From: Parapedobacter indicus | GTDB lineage: Bacteria; Bacteroidota; Bacteroidia; Sphingobacteriales; Sphingobacteriaceae | NCBI RefSeq assembly: GCF_900113765.1 | Contig: NZ_FOQO01000005.1 | Span: 266,762 to 330,761, forward strand | DNA length: 64,000 bases | Direction of reading: 5' to 3' | Shown here: positions 42,784 to 51,788 of the stretch, piece after piece | How the letters are laid out: the number at the start of each line of letters is the position of its first letter | Numbering within the stretch: the first letter of the stretch is position 1 | Program-made: the position numbers and the translations under genes | The notes under the pieces: generated by a model | Told to the model about the DNA's origin: nothing | Databases searched by the model: none | Seen by the model: only the letters and a program-made list of their open reading frames with translations

Positions 42784-43152
42784 ATGCTTGTGAGATTTAC
42801 GATTCCTGACTTCACACTGTTAACGGAGTTGGCGCCTAAGGCAACTAATCTGGCGGGTCGGGTGGTAATTTTTCATTTCCCGACGCACACCATCCTGGAA
42901 CTTTTGGAGGCTCACAATCCGTTACTTCGAACCATTAGCCCCCGTTATGAGTGGGAACGTGTCAATAAATATGGCGAAATCGAGCAATTTGCATTTATTG
43001 TGCATCGGTATGTAACCGATGACCTTACTAAGGTGTTTGAACAAGCTGAGACCTGGTACGAAGGCGTATTGGATTCATTTGATGAGCACCAGGATACGAT
43101 GGATAATCTTCTCGATATATGGGAAAAGCGCTCCGATGATCTACCAAATTAA
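42784..43152 (+). CDS. Hypothetical small acidic protein
   Basis: I do not recognise this 122-residue acidic protein. It has no signal peptide or membrane helix. It has a very strong ribosome-binding site (AAGGAGG a few bases before the ATG). It lies eight bases before the GH13 gene and is probably co-transcribed with it. Confidence 0.7.
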   Translation: MLVRFTIPDFTLLTELAPKATNLAGRVVIFHFPTHTILELLEAHNPLLRTISPRYEWERVNKYGEIEQFAFIVHRYVTDDLTKVFEQAETWYEGVLDSFDEHQDTMDNLLDIWEKRSDDLPN

Positions 43153-43160
43153 GACACCTT

Positions 43161-44789
43161 ATGCGTGAAATCAACTGGCTGAAAAAAGGAGTTATTTATT
43201 CGATTGATGTGCGAAGTTTCAAGGACGGGAACCACGACGGAAAGGGAGACTTTAACGGGTTACTCTCCAAGTTTGATTACCTCACCCAACTAGGCATCCG
43301 CTGCATTTGGATGGCTCCGTTTTATAGCTCCAACCAACAGGACGACGGATACGACGTTACAGATTACTATCATATCGACCCTCAATTGGGTACGATGGAA
43401 GAATTTAGACTTCTCGTTGAAAAAGCCAAAGCCAACGGCATTAAAATCGTGCTGGATTTGGTCGTAAACCATACCAGCGACGCACACCCATGGTTTAAAA
43501 CTGCAACCGGAACTCCCGGCTCGCTTTATCACGATTACTACATTTGGAAAGCCGAAAAGCCGCCCCACGACAAGGAGGATTTGGTGTTTAAAACGATCGA
43601 AGAAAGCAACTGGGAATACGAGCCGTCCATCTCTGCTTATTTTTACCATACGTTTTATAAGCATCAACCTGATCTGAACATGACCAACCCCCGCGTACAG
43701 ACCGAGGTGCTCAATATCATTGATTTTTGGATGGGAAAAGGAATCGACGGATTCCGGATCGATGCCGTTCCACACATACTGCGCGATAAGGGGGACAGTC
43801 GTTTCAGCGGCGACCCCTATGGTTTGCTGGGAGACTGGCGGCGAGCGGTATTGGAATATAATGAACACGCCATCTTAATTGGGGAAGCCGACGTGGAGCC
43901 GGAGAATTATCCCGACTTCGTACAGAAGGATCGGTTAACTGCCTTATTTAATTTTTACCTTAATAACTACACTTTCCTCGCACTGGCTACACAATGCGCT
44001 GACCCACTGTTTGGCGCATTAAAGCGGCTTCCACTCAAAGATCGTAGGCCTTATCTCAACTTTTTACGCAACCACGATGAACTTGATCTGGAACGCCTTA
44101 CCGAAAAGGAGCGGAAGCAGGTCTATGCACAATTCGCCCCCGAACCTTCGATGATTATTTACGACCGGGGAATCCGGAGAAGGCTGGCGCCGATGGTTGA
44201 CAACGACCATCGCCGTATAAAATTGGCGATGAGCTTGCTTTTTACGCTACCTGGCACCCCGGTATTGCGTTACGGAGAGGAAATCGGTATGGGAGACGAT
44301 CTCAATCTTCCCGAACGAAAAGGTGTGCGTACCGTGATGCAATGGTCCGACCAGCAAAATGGAGGCTTTTCGGACGTTGTGCCACAGGCGCTTAAGGCTC
44401 CGCTCATCCGGGAAGGTAAATTTTCGTACAAACAGGTGAATGTAGCTATCCAAGCCGCTCGTCCCGGATCGTTGCTAAACGATACCCAAACGATGATTTA
44501 CATTCGAAATAAAGAAAATGAACTATTTGCTCATGGAGAGTTTATGCTGTTGAACACCGACTGCGATACCGTGCTGGCTTATGCCTATTACCTGAAAAAC
44601 GAGTGGCTGGTTGCTGTCCATCATTTTGCGGAAAAAACTGAGGAAACAACTTTGGAGTTGCCTATCCATGGAAATGCGGCGCCTATTTCGCTCATAGGCA
44701 CAGCCCGGTCCGCCTTTTCCAACGGCCGGTTGATCGTTGAATTAGGGGCGTATGCATACAGCTGGTTGATTATCCGACAGACTCCGTAA
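43161..44789 (+). CDS. GH13 alpha-amylase-family enzyme (trehalose synthase-like)
   Basis: A glycoside hydrolase family 13 barrel: GVIYSIDVRSFKDGNHDGKG and GDFNGLLSKFDYLTQLGIRC, KIVLDLVVNHTSDAHPWF, the nucleophile Asp in GIDGFRIDAVPHI, the acid Glu in AILIGEADVEPENY, and the transition-state Asp in FLRNHDELDL. The start and overall order resemble trehalose synthase (TreS), which interconverts maltose and trehalose, more than secreted amylases; there is no signal peptide. Its stop is one base before the ATG of the luciferase-like flavoprotein gene. Confidence 0.88.
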   Translation: MREINWLKKGVIYSIDVRSFKDGNHDGKGDFNGLLSKFDYLTQLGIRCIWMAPFYSSNQQDDGYDVTDYYHIDPQLGTMEEFRLLVEKAKANGIKIVLDLVVNHTSDAHPWFKTATGTPGSLYHDYYIWKAEKPPHDKEDLVFKTIEESNWEYEPSISAYFYHTFYKHQPDLNMTNPRVQTEVLNIIDFWMGKGIDGFRIDAVPHILRDKGDSRFSGDPYGLLGDWRRAVLEYNEHAILIGEADVEPENYPDFVQKDRLTALFNFYLNNYTFLALATQCADPLFGALKRLPLKDRRPYLNFLRNHDELDLERLTEKERKQVYAQFAPEPSMIIYDRGIRRRLAPMVDNDHRRIKLAMSLLFTLPGTPVLRYGEEIGMGDDLNLPERKGVRTVMQWSDQQNGGFSDVVPQALKAPLIREGKFSYKQVNVAIQAARPGSLLNDTQTMIYIRNKENELFAHGEFMLLNTDCDTVLAYAYYLKNEWLVAVHHFAEKTEETTLELPIHGNAAPISLIGTARSAFSNGRLIVELGAYAYSWLIIRQTP

Positions 44790-44790
44790 C

Positions 44791-45750
44791 ATGAGCCAGA
44801 TTCTTTTTCACGCGTCTCACGAACAATTCCGGCCTTCGGAATTGCTGGATTATGTCGTATTGGCGCAGCGGGCCGGCTTTGATGGCATCCACTCATCAGA
44901 CCATTTCCAACCGTGGAACGAACGACAGGGAGAAAGTGGCCATTCCTTCAGTTGGCTCGGGGCGGCCATGCAGGCAAGTACATTGCCCTTCGGATTGATC
45001 TGCGCTCCTGGTCCGCGTCACCATCCTGCGATGATTGCGCAAGCCGCAGCCACGCTGACCGAGTTATTCCCTGGCCGTTTCTGGCTGGCGCTTGGCAGCG
45101 GCGAAGCTATTAACGAACAGATAACGGGGCACCATTGGCCAAGTAAGGTCACGCGCAATGAGCGATTATTTGAGTCTTTCAACATTATCCGAAGGCTGTT
45201 GGAAGGAAAGACCGTCACTTACCAAGGACATGTTTGCGTAAAGGAAGCGCGCCTGTATACGCTCCCCCGCGAGCGACCGCCCTTGTATGGTGCGGCCATT
45301 ACCGAGGAAACAGCCCACTGGCTTGGAAGTTGGGCGGAAGGACTGTTGACCATTAATCACCCCTATGAAAAATTAAAACGGGTCATCCGGCAGTTCCGCG
45401 AAGGAGGAGGAAATGGTAAGCCAGTGTATGTAAAGGTACAACTCTCTTATTCGCGGGACGAAACGGAAGCGTATACCGGCGCGCTGGATCAATGGCGCAC
45501 CAATGTGTTGGACAGCAGCATGCTGGCGGAACTTTGGAAACCCGAACAATTTGAAGCGATTTCGGCATTTGTGGGTCCGGACGAACTGCGACAGTCGGTA
45601 AACATTTCCAGTCATCTCCGACAACATGTCGAGTGGTTGAACAGGTATCTTTCGCTGGGAGTCGATGGATTGATCCTGCACAACGTAAATCGGGAACAGC
45701 GCACCTTTATTACTGACTTCAGTAAGTATGTCCTACCCGAAATTCGATAA
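44791..45750 (+). CDS. Luciferase-like (LLM) FMN-dependent oxidoreductase
   Basis: A luciferase-like monooxygenase of the TIGR03885-like non-F420 group: GFDGIHSSDHFQPWNERQGE, SFSWLGAAMQASTLPFGLIC, LFPGRFWLALGSGEAINEQ and LGSWAEGLLTI. The length (319 residues) fits. The substrate is unknown. It starts one base after the GH13 stop; the tight pairing suggests a linked role, but this is inference. Confidence 0.88.
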   Translation: MSQILFHASHEQFRPSELLDYVVLAQRAGFDGIHSSDHFQPWNERQGESGHSFSWLGAAMQASTLPFGLICAPGPRHHPAMIAQAAATLTELFPGRFWLALGSGEAINEQITGHHWPSKVTRNERLFESFNIIRRLLEGKTVTYQGHVCVKEARLYTLPRERPPLYGAAITEETAHWLGSWAEGLLTINHPYEKLKRVIRQFREGGGNGKPVYVKVQLSYSRDETEAYTGALDQWRTNVLDSSMLAELWKPEQFEAISAFVGPDELRQSVNISSHLRQHVEWLNRYLSLGVDGLILHNVNREQRTFITDFSKYVLPEIR

Positions 45751-45867
45751 ATTTTAAAAGATTTCAAACAATTTCAGGGTGTTTTTGTCTGCTTTTCTAC
45801 CAGAGCACTGGAACCAAGATGCTAACAAACAATAATAATTGTTGATGTACTTTCTAATAATGAAGTT

Positions 45868-46392
45868 ATGAATAAGATAGAATTTAGTAACAAGGTAGTC
45901 CAGGAAACAGGTGCATTAACCAGTTATGCGCGGTATTTTACACGCGATCCGGAGAATGCGAGTGATTTGGTACAGGACACCCTGCTGAAAGCGTTTTCTT
46001 ATTACAATAAATTCAGGGAGGGAACGAATTTACAGGCGTGGCTTTATACCATTCTCAAAAATACGTTTATTAATTATTATCGGAGGAAAGTCAAAACAAA
46101 TTCCCTGATTGTCAAATCGGAAGCTCTTTCTTCTTCGGACCTTTACATAAGTTCGCTGCGCAACCAAGCCGAAGGAAAATTTGTTATGAAAGACATCGAG
46201 TATGCGCTTTCGAAGCTTTCCGAAGAATATTACTATCCTTTTACCATGTATTACGAAGGGTATAAATACCACGAAATTGCTGAGCAATTTCAAATCCCGA
46301 TCGGAACGGTAAAAACCCGGATACATATGGCCCGGCAGCAATTGAAGAGAAGGCTTAAGCCTTACGCCAAAGCGGCCGACCGGAAGATTTAA
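45868..46392 (+). CDS. ECF-type RNA polymerase sigma factor
   Basis: A 174-residue group IV sigma factor with sigma-2 YFTRDPENASDLVQDTLLKA and EGTNLQAWLYTILKNTFINY, and sigma-4 LSEEYYYPFTMYYEGYKYHE plus EQFQIPIGTVKTRIHMARQQ. No anti-sigma gene is adjacent; it is convergent with the DUF421 gene. Sitting in the middle of stress-type genes it is a candidate regulator of them, by position only. Confidence 0.92.
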   Translation: MNKIEFSNKVVQETGALTSYARYFTRDPENASDLVQDTLLKAFSYYNKFREGTNLQAWLYTILKNTFINYYRRKVKTNSLIVKSEALSSSDLYISSLRNQAEGKFVMKDIEYALSKLSEEYYYPFTMYYEGYKYHEIAEQFQIPIGTVKTRIHMARQQLKRRLKPYAKAADRKI

Positions 46393-46411
46393 GCAAAATC
46401 TTTAGATTCCG

Positions 46412-46858
46412 TTACGAGGAAGAAGGTATAATTGAAATTTGCCCATCCCGTTCCAACACGGCATATTTTATTTGGTGCATCTGCTCGAGTCCATGGCTGA
46501 GACGTGCGGCCTCCAGGATGTCTTCGGTATCGACCTTGGCTTCTTTCATCCTTCCTCGTAACGGTTTTCCATGATCCACCAAAATCAGCGGGGTTCCCTC
46601 CAGCAACCTGTCCAGCTTCTTGTATTTTCCCTTTAGTTTTACAAAAACCATGTCAATGCCCATCAGCACGGTGATAAGCACCAATGCGTTGGTCATTGAA
46701 AAATCACTGCCCAAAAGCGCCTGTTGTGTCGCCTCTCCAATAATCAGTAATAGGACAAAATCAAACGTTGTCGTCTCGGAAAGACTATGTTTTCCGAGTA
46801 TGCGGAAGAGCAATAGAAGAAACAAATAGATAGCAGCGCCGCGAAGAATAAGTTCCAT
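46412..46858 (-). CDS. DUF421/YetF-family membrane protein
   Basis: Two or three N-terminal membrane helices (IYLFLLLLFRILGKHSLSET, FDFVLLLIIGEATQQAL, LVLITVLMGIDMVFV) are followed by a soluble part with GTPLILVDHGKPL, as in the DUF421/YetF family. Function is unknown; some members are stress-induced. It starts one base before the next minus-strand gene ends. Confidence 0.85.
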   Translation of the reverse strand: MELILRGAAIYLFLLLLFRILGKHSLSETTTFDFVLLLIIGEATQQALLGSDFSMTNALVLITVLMGIDMVFVKLKGKYKKLDRLLEGTPLILVDHGKPLRGRMKEAKVDTEDILEAARLSHGLEQMHQIKYAVLERDGQISIIPSSS

Positions 46859-46859
46859 A

Positions 46860-47354
46860 TCAGGGATAAATAAAGTGCTTCAATTGAAAATCCTGTTTAT
46901 TGATCAACCACTCGCCGGCAATATTTCCGGTCTTTTTCGGATTCAGAAAAAAATGAACGAAGGTCTCACCTGCTTTGGTTACCTTAAACGTATAACTAAC
47001 ATACCCATTGGTTAGGGCCGTTTCGTATCCCTCCGGAACGACTTTTTCAATTTTAAAACGGTCGAGATACTGCATTGGGATCAGAAATTGGATTTCTTCC
47101 TGACCGGTTACTGTCCAACTAATGTCCATTTCCTTCTCGTACCGCAAAAATTTCTCGTATTGGAGTGATATGCCATTTTTTTTAATCTTTTTACTGCTTA
47201 GCAATCCATTGCCGAACAGACCGAGCGCGGTTAGTAAGATGATAATTCCAATTCCCACACGGCACATTTTCTGAACCCTCCAGCCTTTCAGTTGATGGTC
47301 CAACTTTTCTTCCAGTTCAAGCGAATGCTTGATTCTTTCGACATTTGTCCGCAT
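46860..47354 (-). CDS. Hypothetical membrane-anchored protein
   Basis: A 164-residue protein with one membrane helix (about residues 33-50, VGIGIIILLTALGLFGNGLL) and a beta-rich outer part. I do not recognise the family. It ends one base before the DUF421 ATG and probably forms an operon with it. Confidence 0.7.
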   Translation of the reverse strand: MRTNVERIKHSLELEEKLDHQLKGWRVQKMCRVGIGIIILLTALGLFGNGLLSSKKIKKNGISLQYEKFLRYEKEMDISWTVTGQEEIQFLIPMQYLDRFKIEKVVPEGYETALTNGYVSYTFKVTKAGETFVHFFLNPKKTGNIAGEWLINKQDFQLKHFIYP

Positions 47355-47366
47355 CGTGGTCAGCTG

Positions 47367-47534
47367 TTATTCATCTTCATCTTTCTCTTTTTCGTCGGGC
47401 TCATTGTGGGGCTGCGAGTAAGATGGAGGGTCGCTCGCAGGAAATGTTTGCTCGATTTCTTCATCTAACTTCCGATCCCTTTCTTCCTTTTTTTTCTGGG
47501 CATCTGCTGCCTTGGTGTCTTTTTTCTGTTGCAT
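47367..47534 (-). CDS. Small charged hypothetical protein with FPASDPPS motif
   Basis: A short, highly charged protein with a Lys/Glu-rich start and DEEIEQTFPASDPPSYSQPH. The FPASDP motif occurs in many small stress-related hypothetical proteins. The ATG at 47534 (MQQKKD) is chosen; the ATG at 47594 is possible. It lies 12 bases upstream of the membrane-anchored hypothetical gene. Confidence 0.65.
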   Translation of the reverse strand: MQQKKDTKAADAQKKKEERDRKLDEEIEQTFPASDPPSYSQPHNEPDEKEKDEDE

Positions 47535-47688
47535 GATGTTTATCGTTTGAATTTCTGCCTTCTCTTGTGCAATGGATAACAAGCGATGTGACATTCTGTT
47601 TTATAATGAAATTCCTAAAACCGATGACCCGCGCTTTTGTTAACTCATCACCTAAAGAGAGATGATCTGAAAACGAAATTATATAGAT

Positions 47689-48438
47689 ATGGCAACTCAA
47701 GAAAAAGAAGCACCGTCCGGTTTGGAACGATTTTACCGGACCATGCTGCAGGAAATCTATTGGTGTGAATTGCACCTGCGCGATGTATTGGAGAATATGG
47801 AAGAACGGGCCAGTACCGATGAGTTAAAATCGGCCTTCCGCACCCATCGAAAGGAAACTGACAACCATGTAACCCGGCTGGAAAAAATTTTTTACCTCGA
47901 AGGCATGGGGGCACAGCCAATTTTCTGTGTCGGCATGCAGGGCCTGTTTGATGAAGGATGGCAGGTAATCGACGAAACGGAGGAAGGTTCAGCCCATCGT
48001 GATGCTGCGCTGATTGTGGCTGCCCAAAAGGTAGAGCATTACGAGATTGCCGCCTATGGCAGTATGAGCACGCTGGCAAAAACATTGGGCTTTCAAGAAG
48101 CCACAGACCTGTTGGAGCAAACCTTGGCTGAAGAGAAAAAGACCGATGGGATACTTACCCGGTTGGCCGAAAGCGACATCAATATCGATGCCAGCATCGA
48201 ACCGGCAGATGAAGAACAGCTACCGCTGCCCGACACCGGAAGCATCACAACGGAATCCGAACCAGCCGTCGCCGCTATGAAAAAGGCAACAGCGGGTATG
48301 GATGCGGGTGCGGGCTCAAAATCTACTCGCGAGGGCACCGAGGCTGGTGCTCCGGGTTCGGCCGATGCACTTCTAGTGGATGACTCAGGAGAACCCAAAG
48401 GTAAGAAAAGAGCAGGTCAACACACTCCAAAAAAGTAA
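47689..48438 (+). CDS. YciE/DUF892 ferritin-like protein
   Basis: Residues 1-165 form a ferritin-like four-helix bundle of the DUF892/YciE group (LERFYRTMLQEIYWCELHLR, HVTRLEKIF, AALIVAAQKVEHYEIAAYGS, EQTLAEEKKTDGIL). The last 85 residues are Ala/Gly/Ser-rich and probably disordered. YciE-like proteins are induced by osmotic or general stress; a metal-binding role is possible. Confidence 0.88.
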   Translation: MATQEKEAPSGLERFYRTMLQEIYWCELHLRDVLENMEERASTDELKSAFRTHRKETDNHVTRLEKIFYLEGMGAQPIFCVGMQGLFDEGWQVIDETEEGSAHRDAALIVAAQKVEHYEIAAYGSMSTLAKTLGFQEATDLLEQTLAEEKKTDGILTRLAESDINIDASIEPADEEQLPLPDTGSITTESEPAVAAMKKATAGMDAGAGSKSTREGTEAGAPGSADALLVDDSGEPKGKKRAGQHTPKK

Positions 48439-48440
48439 GC

Positions 48441-48692
48441 ATGGAATATGAATCGATTAGCATATTAATAAAAGATTCGCCGATCGCTATGTACGCATGT
48501 GATAATGACGGTTACATAAAGCGGCCGCACGGATTTGGAGCCCCGGATGACACAGTTCACGTTACACTACCAATTGTAATGATTTCCGCAAACTTCAATG
48601 AATTTCCCTTGGATTGCGATGCTGCTGATTTTATCGAGAAGCCGTTTGCTATCGATAACTTTGTAACCCGGGTTGAACGGCAAATAGCTTGA
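48441..48692 (+). pseudogene. Short chimeric frame: PAS-like start joined to receiver-domain end
   Basis: The first 27 residues (SILIKDSPIAMYACDNDGYI) look like the beginning of a PAS domain, while the last 45 (LPIVMISANFNEFPLD, AADFIEKPFAIDNFV) look like the second half of a response-regulator receiver domain, without the phospho-acceptor part. At 83 residues neither domain is complete. It starts two bases after the YciE-like stop. It is probably a deletion relic, but it is still an open frame. Confidence 0.5.
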
Positions 48693-48713
48693 TATGTGGC
48701 CGATTTAATTACG

Positions 48714-49490
48714 TTACGCTCCCTGTCCGAGCTGAATCATTAACCCTCCGTCCACTGTATAGGTAGACCCTGTCACATAACCACTGTCGGATGACGCGAG
48801 GAAAACAGCAACGTTTGCCACATCTTCGGGTGTTCCTGCACGTTTCATGGGAATATGCTGTTCTTTTTCCTTTCTCACCTCCTTGTTTTCGACAGCTTCT
48901 TGGTTCATCGCCGTCAATATCATACCGGGAGCGATATTGTTGACCCGTATATTTTTATCCGCTAACTCCAGCGCCAGACTTCTACTGAAATTCTTTAACC
49001 CTGCTTTTGACGCATTGTAATCGGCGTTTCCGGCAGTATTCACGGTTTCATGAATCGAACTTATGAAAATGATAGTTCCTTCGGAGGTTTTGTCGGCTCG
49101 CCTGCGAAGGTATTCCCGACAGCAAAAGAAAGGGCCATACAGATTGGTTTTTAGGCACCTGTCAAAGGTATCCGTATCCATTTCGGCAACCGGCATATTG
49201 CTGCCGTTGACCCCGGCGTTGTTGACCAGGATATCAATCTGTCCATAGCGGCGGATAATCTCCTCAAATGCAGTAGCTACACGGTTTTCGTCGCTGACAT
49301 CCAGGTACAGACATAGGGCTTCTGAGCCCTTAGCTTGAATGTCTGCTGCCGTACGTTTTCCTCCTTCTTCATCGGAATGATAGGTAACCACAACCTTTGC
49401 GCCTTCTGCACCGTATGCAAACGCTATAGCTTGGCCAATCCCGGAGTCCGAGCCGGTAATCAGGGCCACCTTGCCTTTCAATCTATCCAT
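48714..49490 (-). CDS. Short-chain dehydrogenase/reductase (glucose 1-dehydrogenase-like)
   Basis: A classical SDR: KVALITGSDSGIGQAIAFAY for NAD(P), LVNNAGVNGSNMP, SSIHETVNTAGNADYNASKA with Ser-Tyr-Lys, and IAPGMILTAMN. The end (GYVTGSTYTVDGGLMIQLGQ) matches glucose 1-dehydrogenase-like proteins common in stress clusters. Substrate unknown. It is convergent with the chimeric frame and monocistronic. Confidence 0.9.
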   Translation of the reverse strand: MDRLKGKVALITGSDSGIGQAIAFAYGAEGAKVVVTYHSDEEGGKRTAADIQAKGSEALCLYLDVSDENRVATAFEEIIRRYGQIDILVNNAGVNGSNMPVAEMDTDTFDRCLKTNLYGPFFCCREYLRRRADKTSEGTIIFISSIHETVNTAGNADYNASKAGLKNFSRSLALELADKNIRVNNIAPGMILTAMNQEAVENKEVRKEKEQHIPMKRAGTPEDVANVAVFLASSDSGYVTGSTYTVDGGLMIQLGQGA

Positions 49491-49594
49491 ATACGGGTAT
49501 AACAGTGCGTGCCGGCATTTGTTTCAGGAATTCGAATCGAAACAAACAGGAGATTTCGGAAGTTATTCCATGTATACAAGATATATGAAAAAAG

Positions 49595-49795
49595 ATGCCC
49601 TCAAGTGTTATCAAATACATGGATTACAAGGAGAAAACTCATCTGTTGAAAATTACTTTCCAAACGGGAGCAGTCTATCAGTATTTTGAAGTCCCTGAAA
49701 CCGTGTATGCGGGGCTTCGACAGGCGCGCTCAAAAGGCCGTTATTTCAACAAGCATATTTCAGGAGTGTTCTCTTTTGAGCGGCTATCTTCGTGA
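49595..49795 (+). CDS. KTSC-domain protein
   Basis: A 66-residue KTSC domain: MPSSVIKYMDY, KITFQTGAVYQYFEVPETVY and KGRYFNKHISG. KTSC proteins occur alone or fused to lysyl-tRNA synthetase-like or other domains; their function is not settled. After the TGA at 49793-49795 the same frame stays open to 49963 without a start codon. Confidence 0.85.
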   Translation: MPSSVIKYMDYKEKTHLLKITFQTGAVYQYFEVPETVYAGLRQARSKGRYFNKHISGVFSFERLSS

Positions 49796-49963
49796 ATCTG
49801 CACATCAATCGTTAAAAATTCCCTTACGTCCTTCGACTTCCTTGGGCGAATTGATGCTGATCGCACGGTTTGCCAGAACTTTGCCTACAAAGCCGACGAC
49901 TGCTTCTTTTTCCCGTTGGAAAAAGCTATCGTCCCAATCTCCGAGGCCGACTACTTCCGGTGA
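49796..49963 (+). other. In-frame open extension after KTSC stop
   Basis: For 55 codons after the KTSC TGA the frame stays open to TGA 49961-49963 and reads protein-like text (LTSFDFLGRIDADRTVCQNF, then ADDCFFFPLEKAIVPISEAD). No start codon begins it. It may be a decayed domain or a gene fragment. I do not recognise it. Confidence 0.3.
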
Positions 49964-49984
49964 CCAGTCATTGTACAGGATTCA

Positions 49985-51550
49985 TTAAAAAAGAGAAATT
50001 ACCTGCAAGTTCTTTCGGGGAGGACCCGTTAACACGTTTCCGTATACATCGTAACGTCCGCCGTGACAGGGGCAATCCCAGCTTTTTTCCGCGTCATTCC
50101 AGGACACGATACACCCTGCATGTGTACACACCGGACTTAAAGCGCTGATCGTTCCATCCGGCGATTTATATAGGGCAATCTTTTCCTGTTCATAGTTGAC
50201 CACTGCGCCGGTATCCGGCGCTAGCTCTACCAAGGCATCCAGTTGCTCTACGCCGATCCGGTCTGACACAAACCGATAGGCTACATCCGCATTTTCCTTT
50301 ACAAAATTGGCAAAACCAGCAACCGGTTTTATCCTCGATGGTGAGAAGAGCTTTTCGCAAGGATTTTCCCTGCCAAGAATTAAATCGGCTAACAACAATC
50401 CCGAAAAGCTTCCAAATAAAATGCCATTGCCACTGAACCCTGTAGCTACGTACGTGTCTTCATCGGCTCCCGGAAGCTTGCCAATGTAAGGCAAGCCATC
50501 TGTGGGTTCAAAATACTGAGCGGACCAACGGTAATCAATCGACGACACCTGAAAATGCGCTCGGGCATAGGCTTCAAGCGTTTGGAACGCACTAGTTGGT
50601 GTTCCGTGCCCGGTTTTATGGTCTTCTCCACCGATAATCAGGTAAGGGACATCCGCTATTACATGCGTACGGAAATAGTGGTACGGCTCCTGCATATCGT
50701 ATGCTAGGTCGATCGGATAATCGCCTTCGGCGAGTTGCATCGCTAACACGTAACTCCGGTAGGGGGCGCACCTCAGGTGAAGCATATTTAACCCCGGAGG
50801 AATGTGCGTTGCATAGACGATACGCCGACTCTTGAGGGGTCGACCTGTTGTCTCAATTTGATGCAGGTCGTCGTTGCGTTTGCTGCCTACTACCCGGGTA
50901 TGCTCCAAGATGACCCCCCCGTTGCTTGTAAAACGATCTGCCAATGCATACACGTAGTTCAGCGGGTGCATTTGCGCTTGTTTGTGATAGCTAATCGCCG
51001 TCTTAAATTCCAAGGGAACGGGGATGTGGTTTGTCGGTTCCACTTCTACCCCGGCGCGTAGCGATGCTGTATATATTTTCTCAAGTTCGGCAGCTTCCTT
51101 TTCGGTTTGGGCAAACAGAATTCCTTCTTTGTATTCAAAATCACAGGTGATTTGATAATTCGAGACGTTTCGGGCAATGAGATCCCGTGCTGCCCGTGCC
51201 GCGTTGGCCACAATTTCGGCGCCAGACGTGCCAAAATTGCTTTCAATGGTATGATATGGCGTGTCGAGCATCGTATTAATGTGGGCCGTTGTTCCTCCCG
51301 TCGTACCGAAGCCCACGGTGTGCGCTTCGACGATCGCACAGGTTAGCCCCGCTTCTTGCAGCAGCAACGCGGTGGTCAACCCTGTGATGCCGCCGCCCAC
51401 GATCAATACATCCCATGTATCGTCGGCCCCGGCATCCCTTGCCTTCACCGGTTTGAGGGAGTCGGCGACAGTCTGTTGCCATAGGCTTTGCAGTATGCCA
51501 TCTCTTGTACGCATAGTTGGTCCCAATTTGGGGTTGGTATCATTCCGCAT
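49985..51550 (-). CDS. FAD-dependent oxidoreductase with C-terminal Rieske domain
   Basis: An N-terminal DAO-type FAD domain (VLIVGGGITGLTTALLLQEA, TVGFGTTGGTTAHINTML, YVATGFSGNGILFGSFSGLL) occupies residues 45-420. A Rieske [2Fe-2S] domain follows with CTHAGC and CPCHGG, the two Cys-His ligand pairs. Such fusions are known in several phyla; the substrate is unknown. Its presence near YciE, SDR and trehalose genes supports a stress role only by association. A start at 51514 is possible. Confidence 0.92.
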   Translation of the reverse strand: MRNDTNPKLGPTMRTRDGILQSLWQQTVADSLKPVKARDAGADDTWDVLIVGGGITGLTTALLLQEAGLTCAIVEAHTVGFGTTGGTTAHINTMLDTPYHTIESNFGTSGAEIVANAARAARDLIARNVSNYQITCDFEYKEGILFAQTEKEAAELEKIYTASLRAGVEVEPTNHIPVPLEFKTAISYHKQAQMHPLNYVYALADRFTSNGGVILEHTRVVGSKRNDDLHQIETTGRPLKSRRIVYATHIPPGLNMLHLRCAPYRSYVLAMQLAEGDYPIDLAYDMQEPYHYFRTHVIADVPYLIIGGEDHKTGHGTPTSAFQTLEAYARAHFQVSSIDYRWSAQYFEPTDGLPYIGKLPGADEDTYVATGFSGNGILFGSFSGLLLADLILGRENPCEKLFSPSRIKPVAGFANFVKENADVAYRFVSDRIGVEQLDALVELAPDTGAVVNYEQEKIALYKSPDGTISALSPVCTHAGCIVSWNDAEKSWDCPCHGGRYDVYGNVLTGPPRKNLQVISLF

Positions 51551-51788
51551 ATCTTGGTGGTTTTTTGTGATAACACGGAGAAGTCTGGATTGTTTAAATT
51601 AAAAAAGGGCAAGAAAAGCACAAACTTTTGGCGCTTTGCTTGTTTATCATTATATTAGGAAAGTTAAATCATACGGGTGTACCTGTTCCTGCAACACTCC
51701 CTGAAGGAGATAAGGTCACATTCTTTGCACCAACTATCCATTTTTTTAAGCAGGAAAAGAAGTACGCGTATCAACAGTAAAAGCAAAA

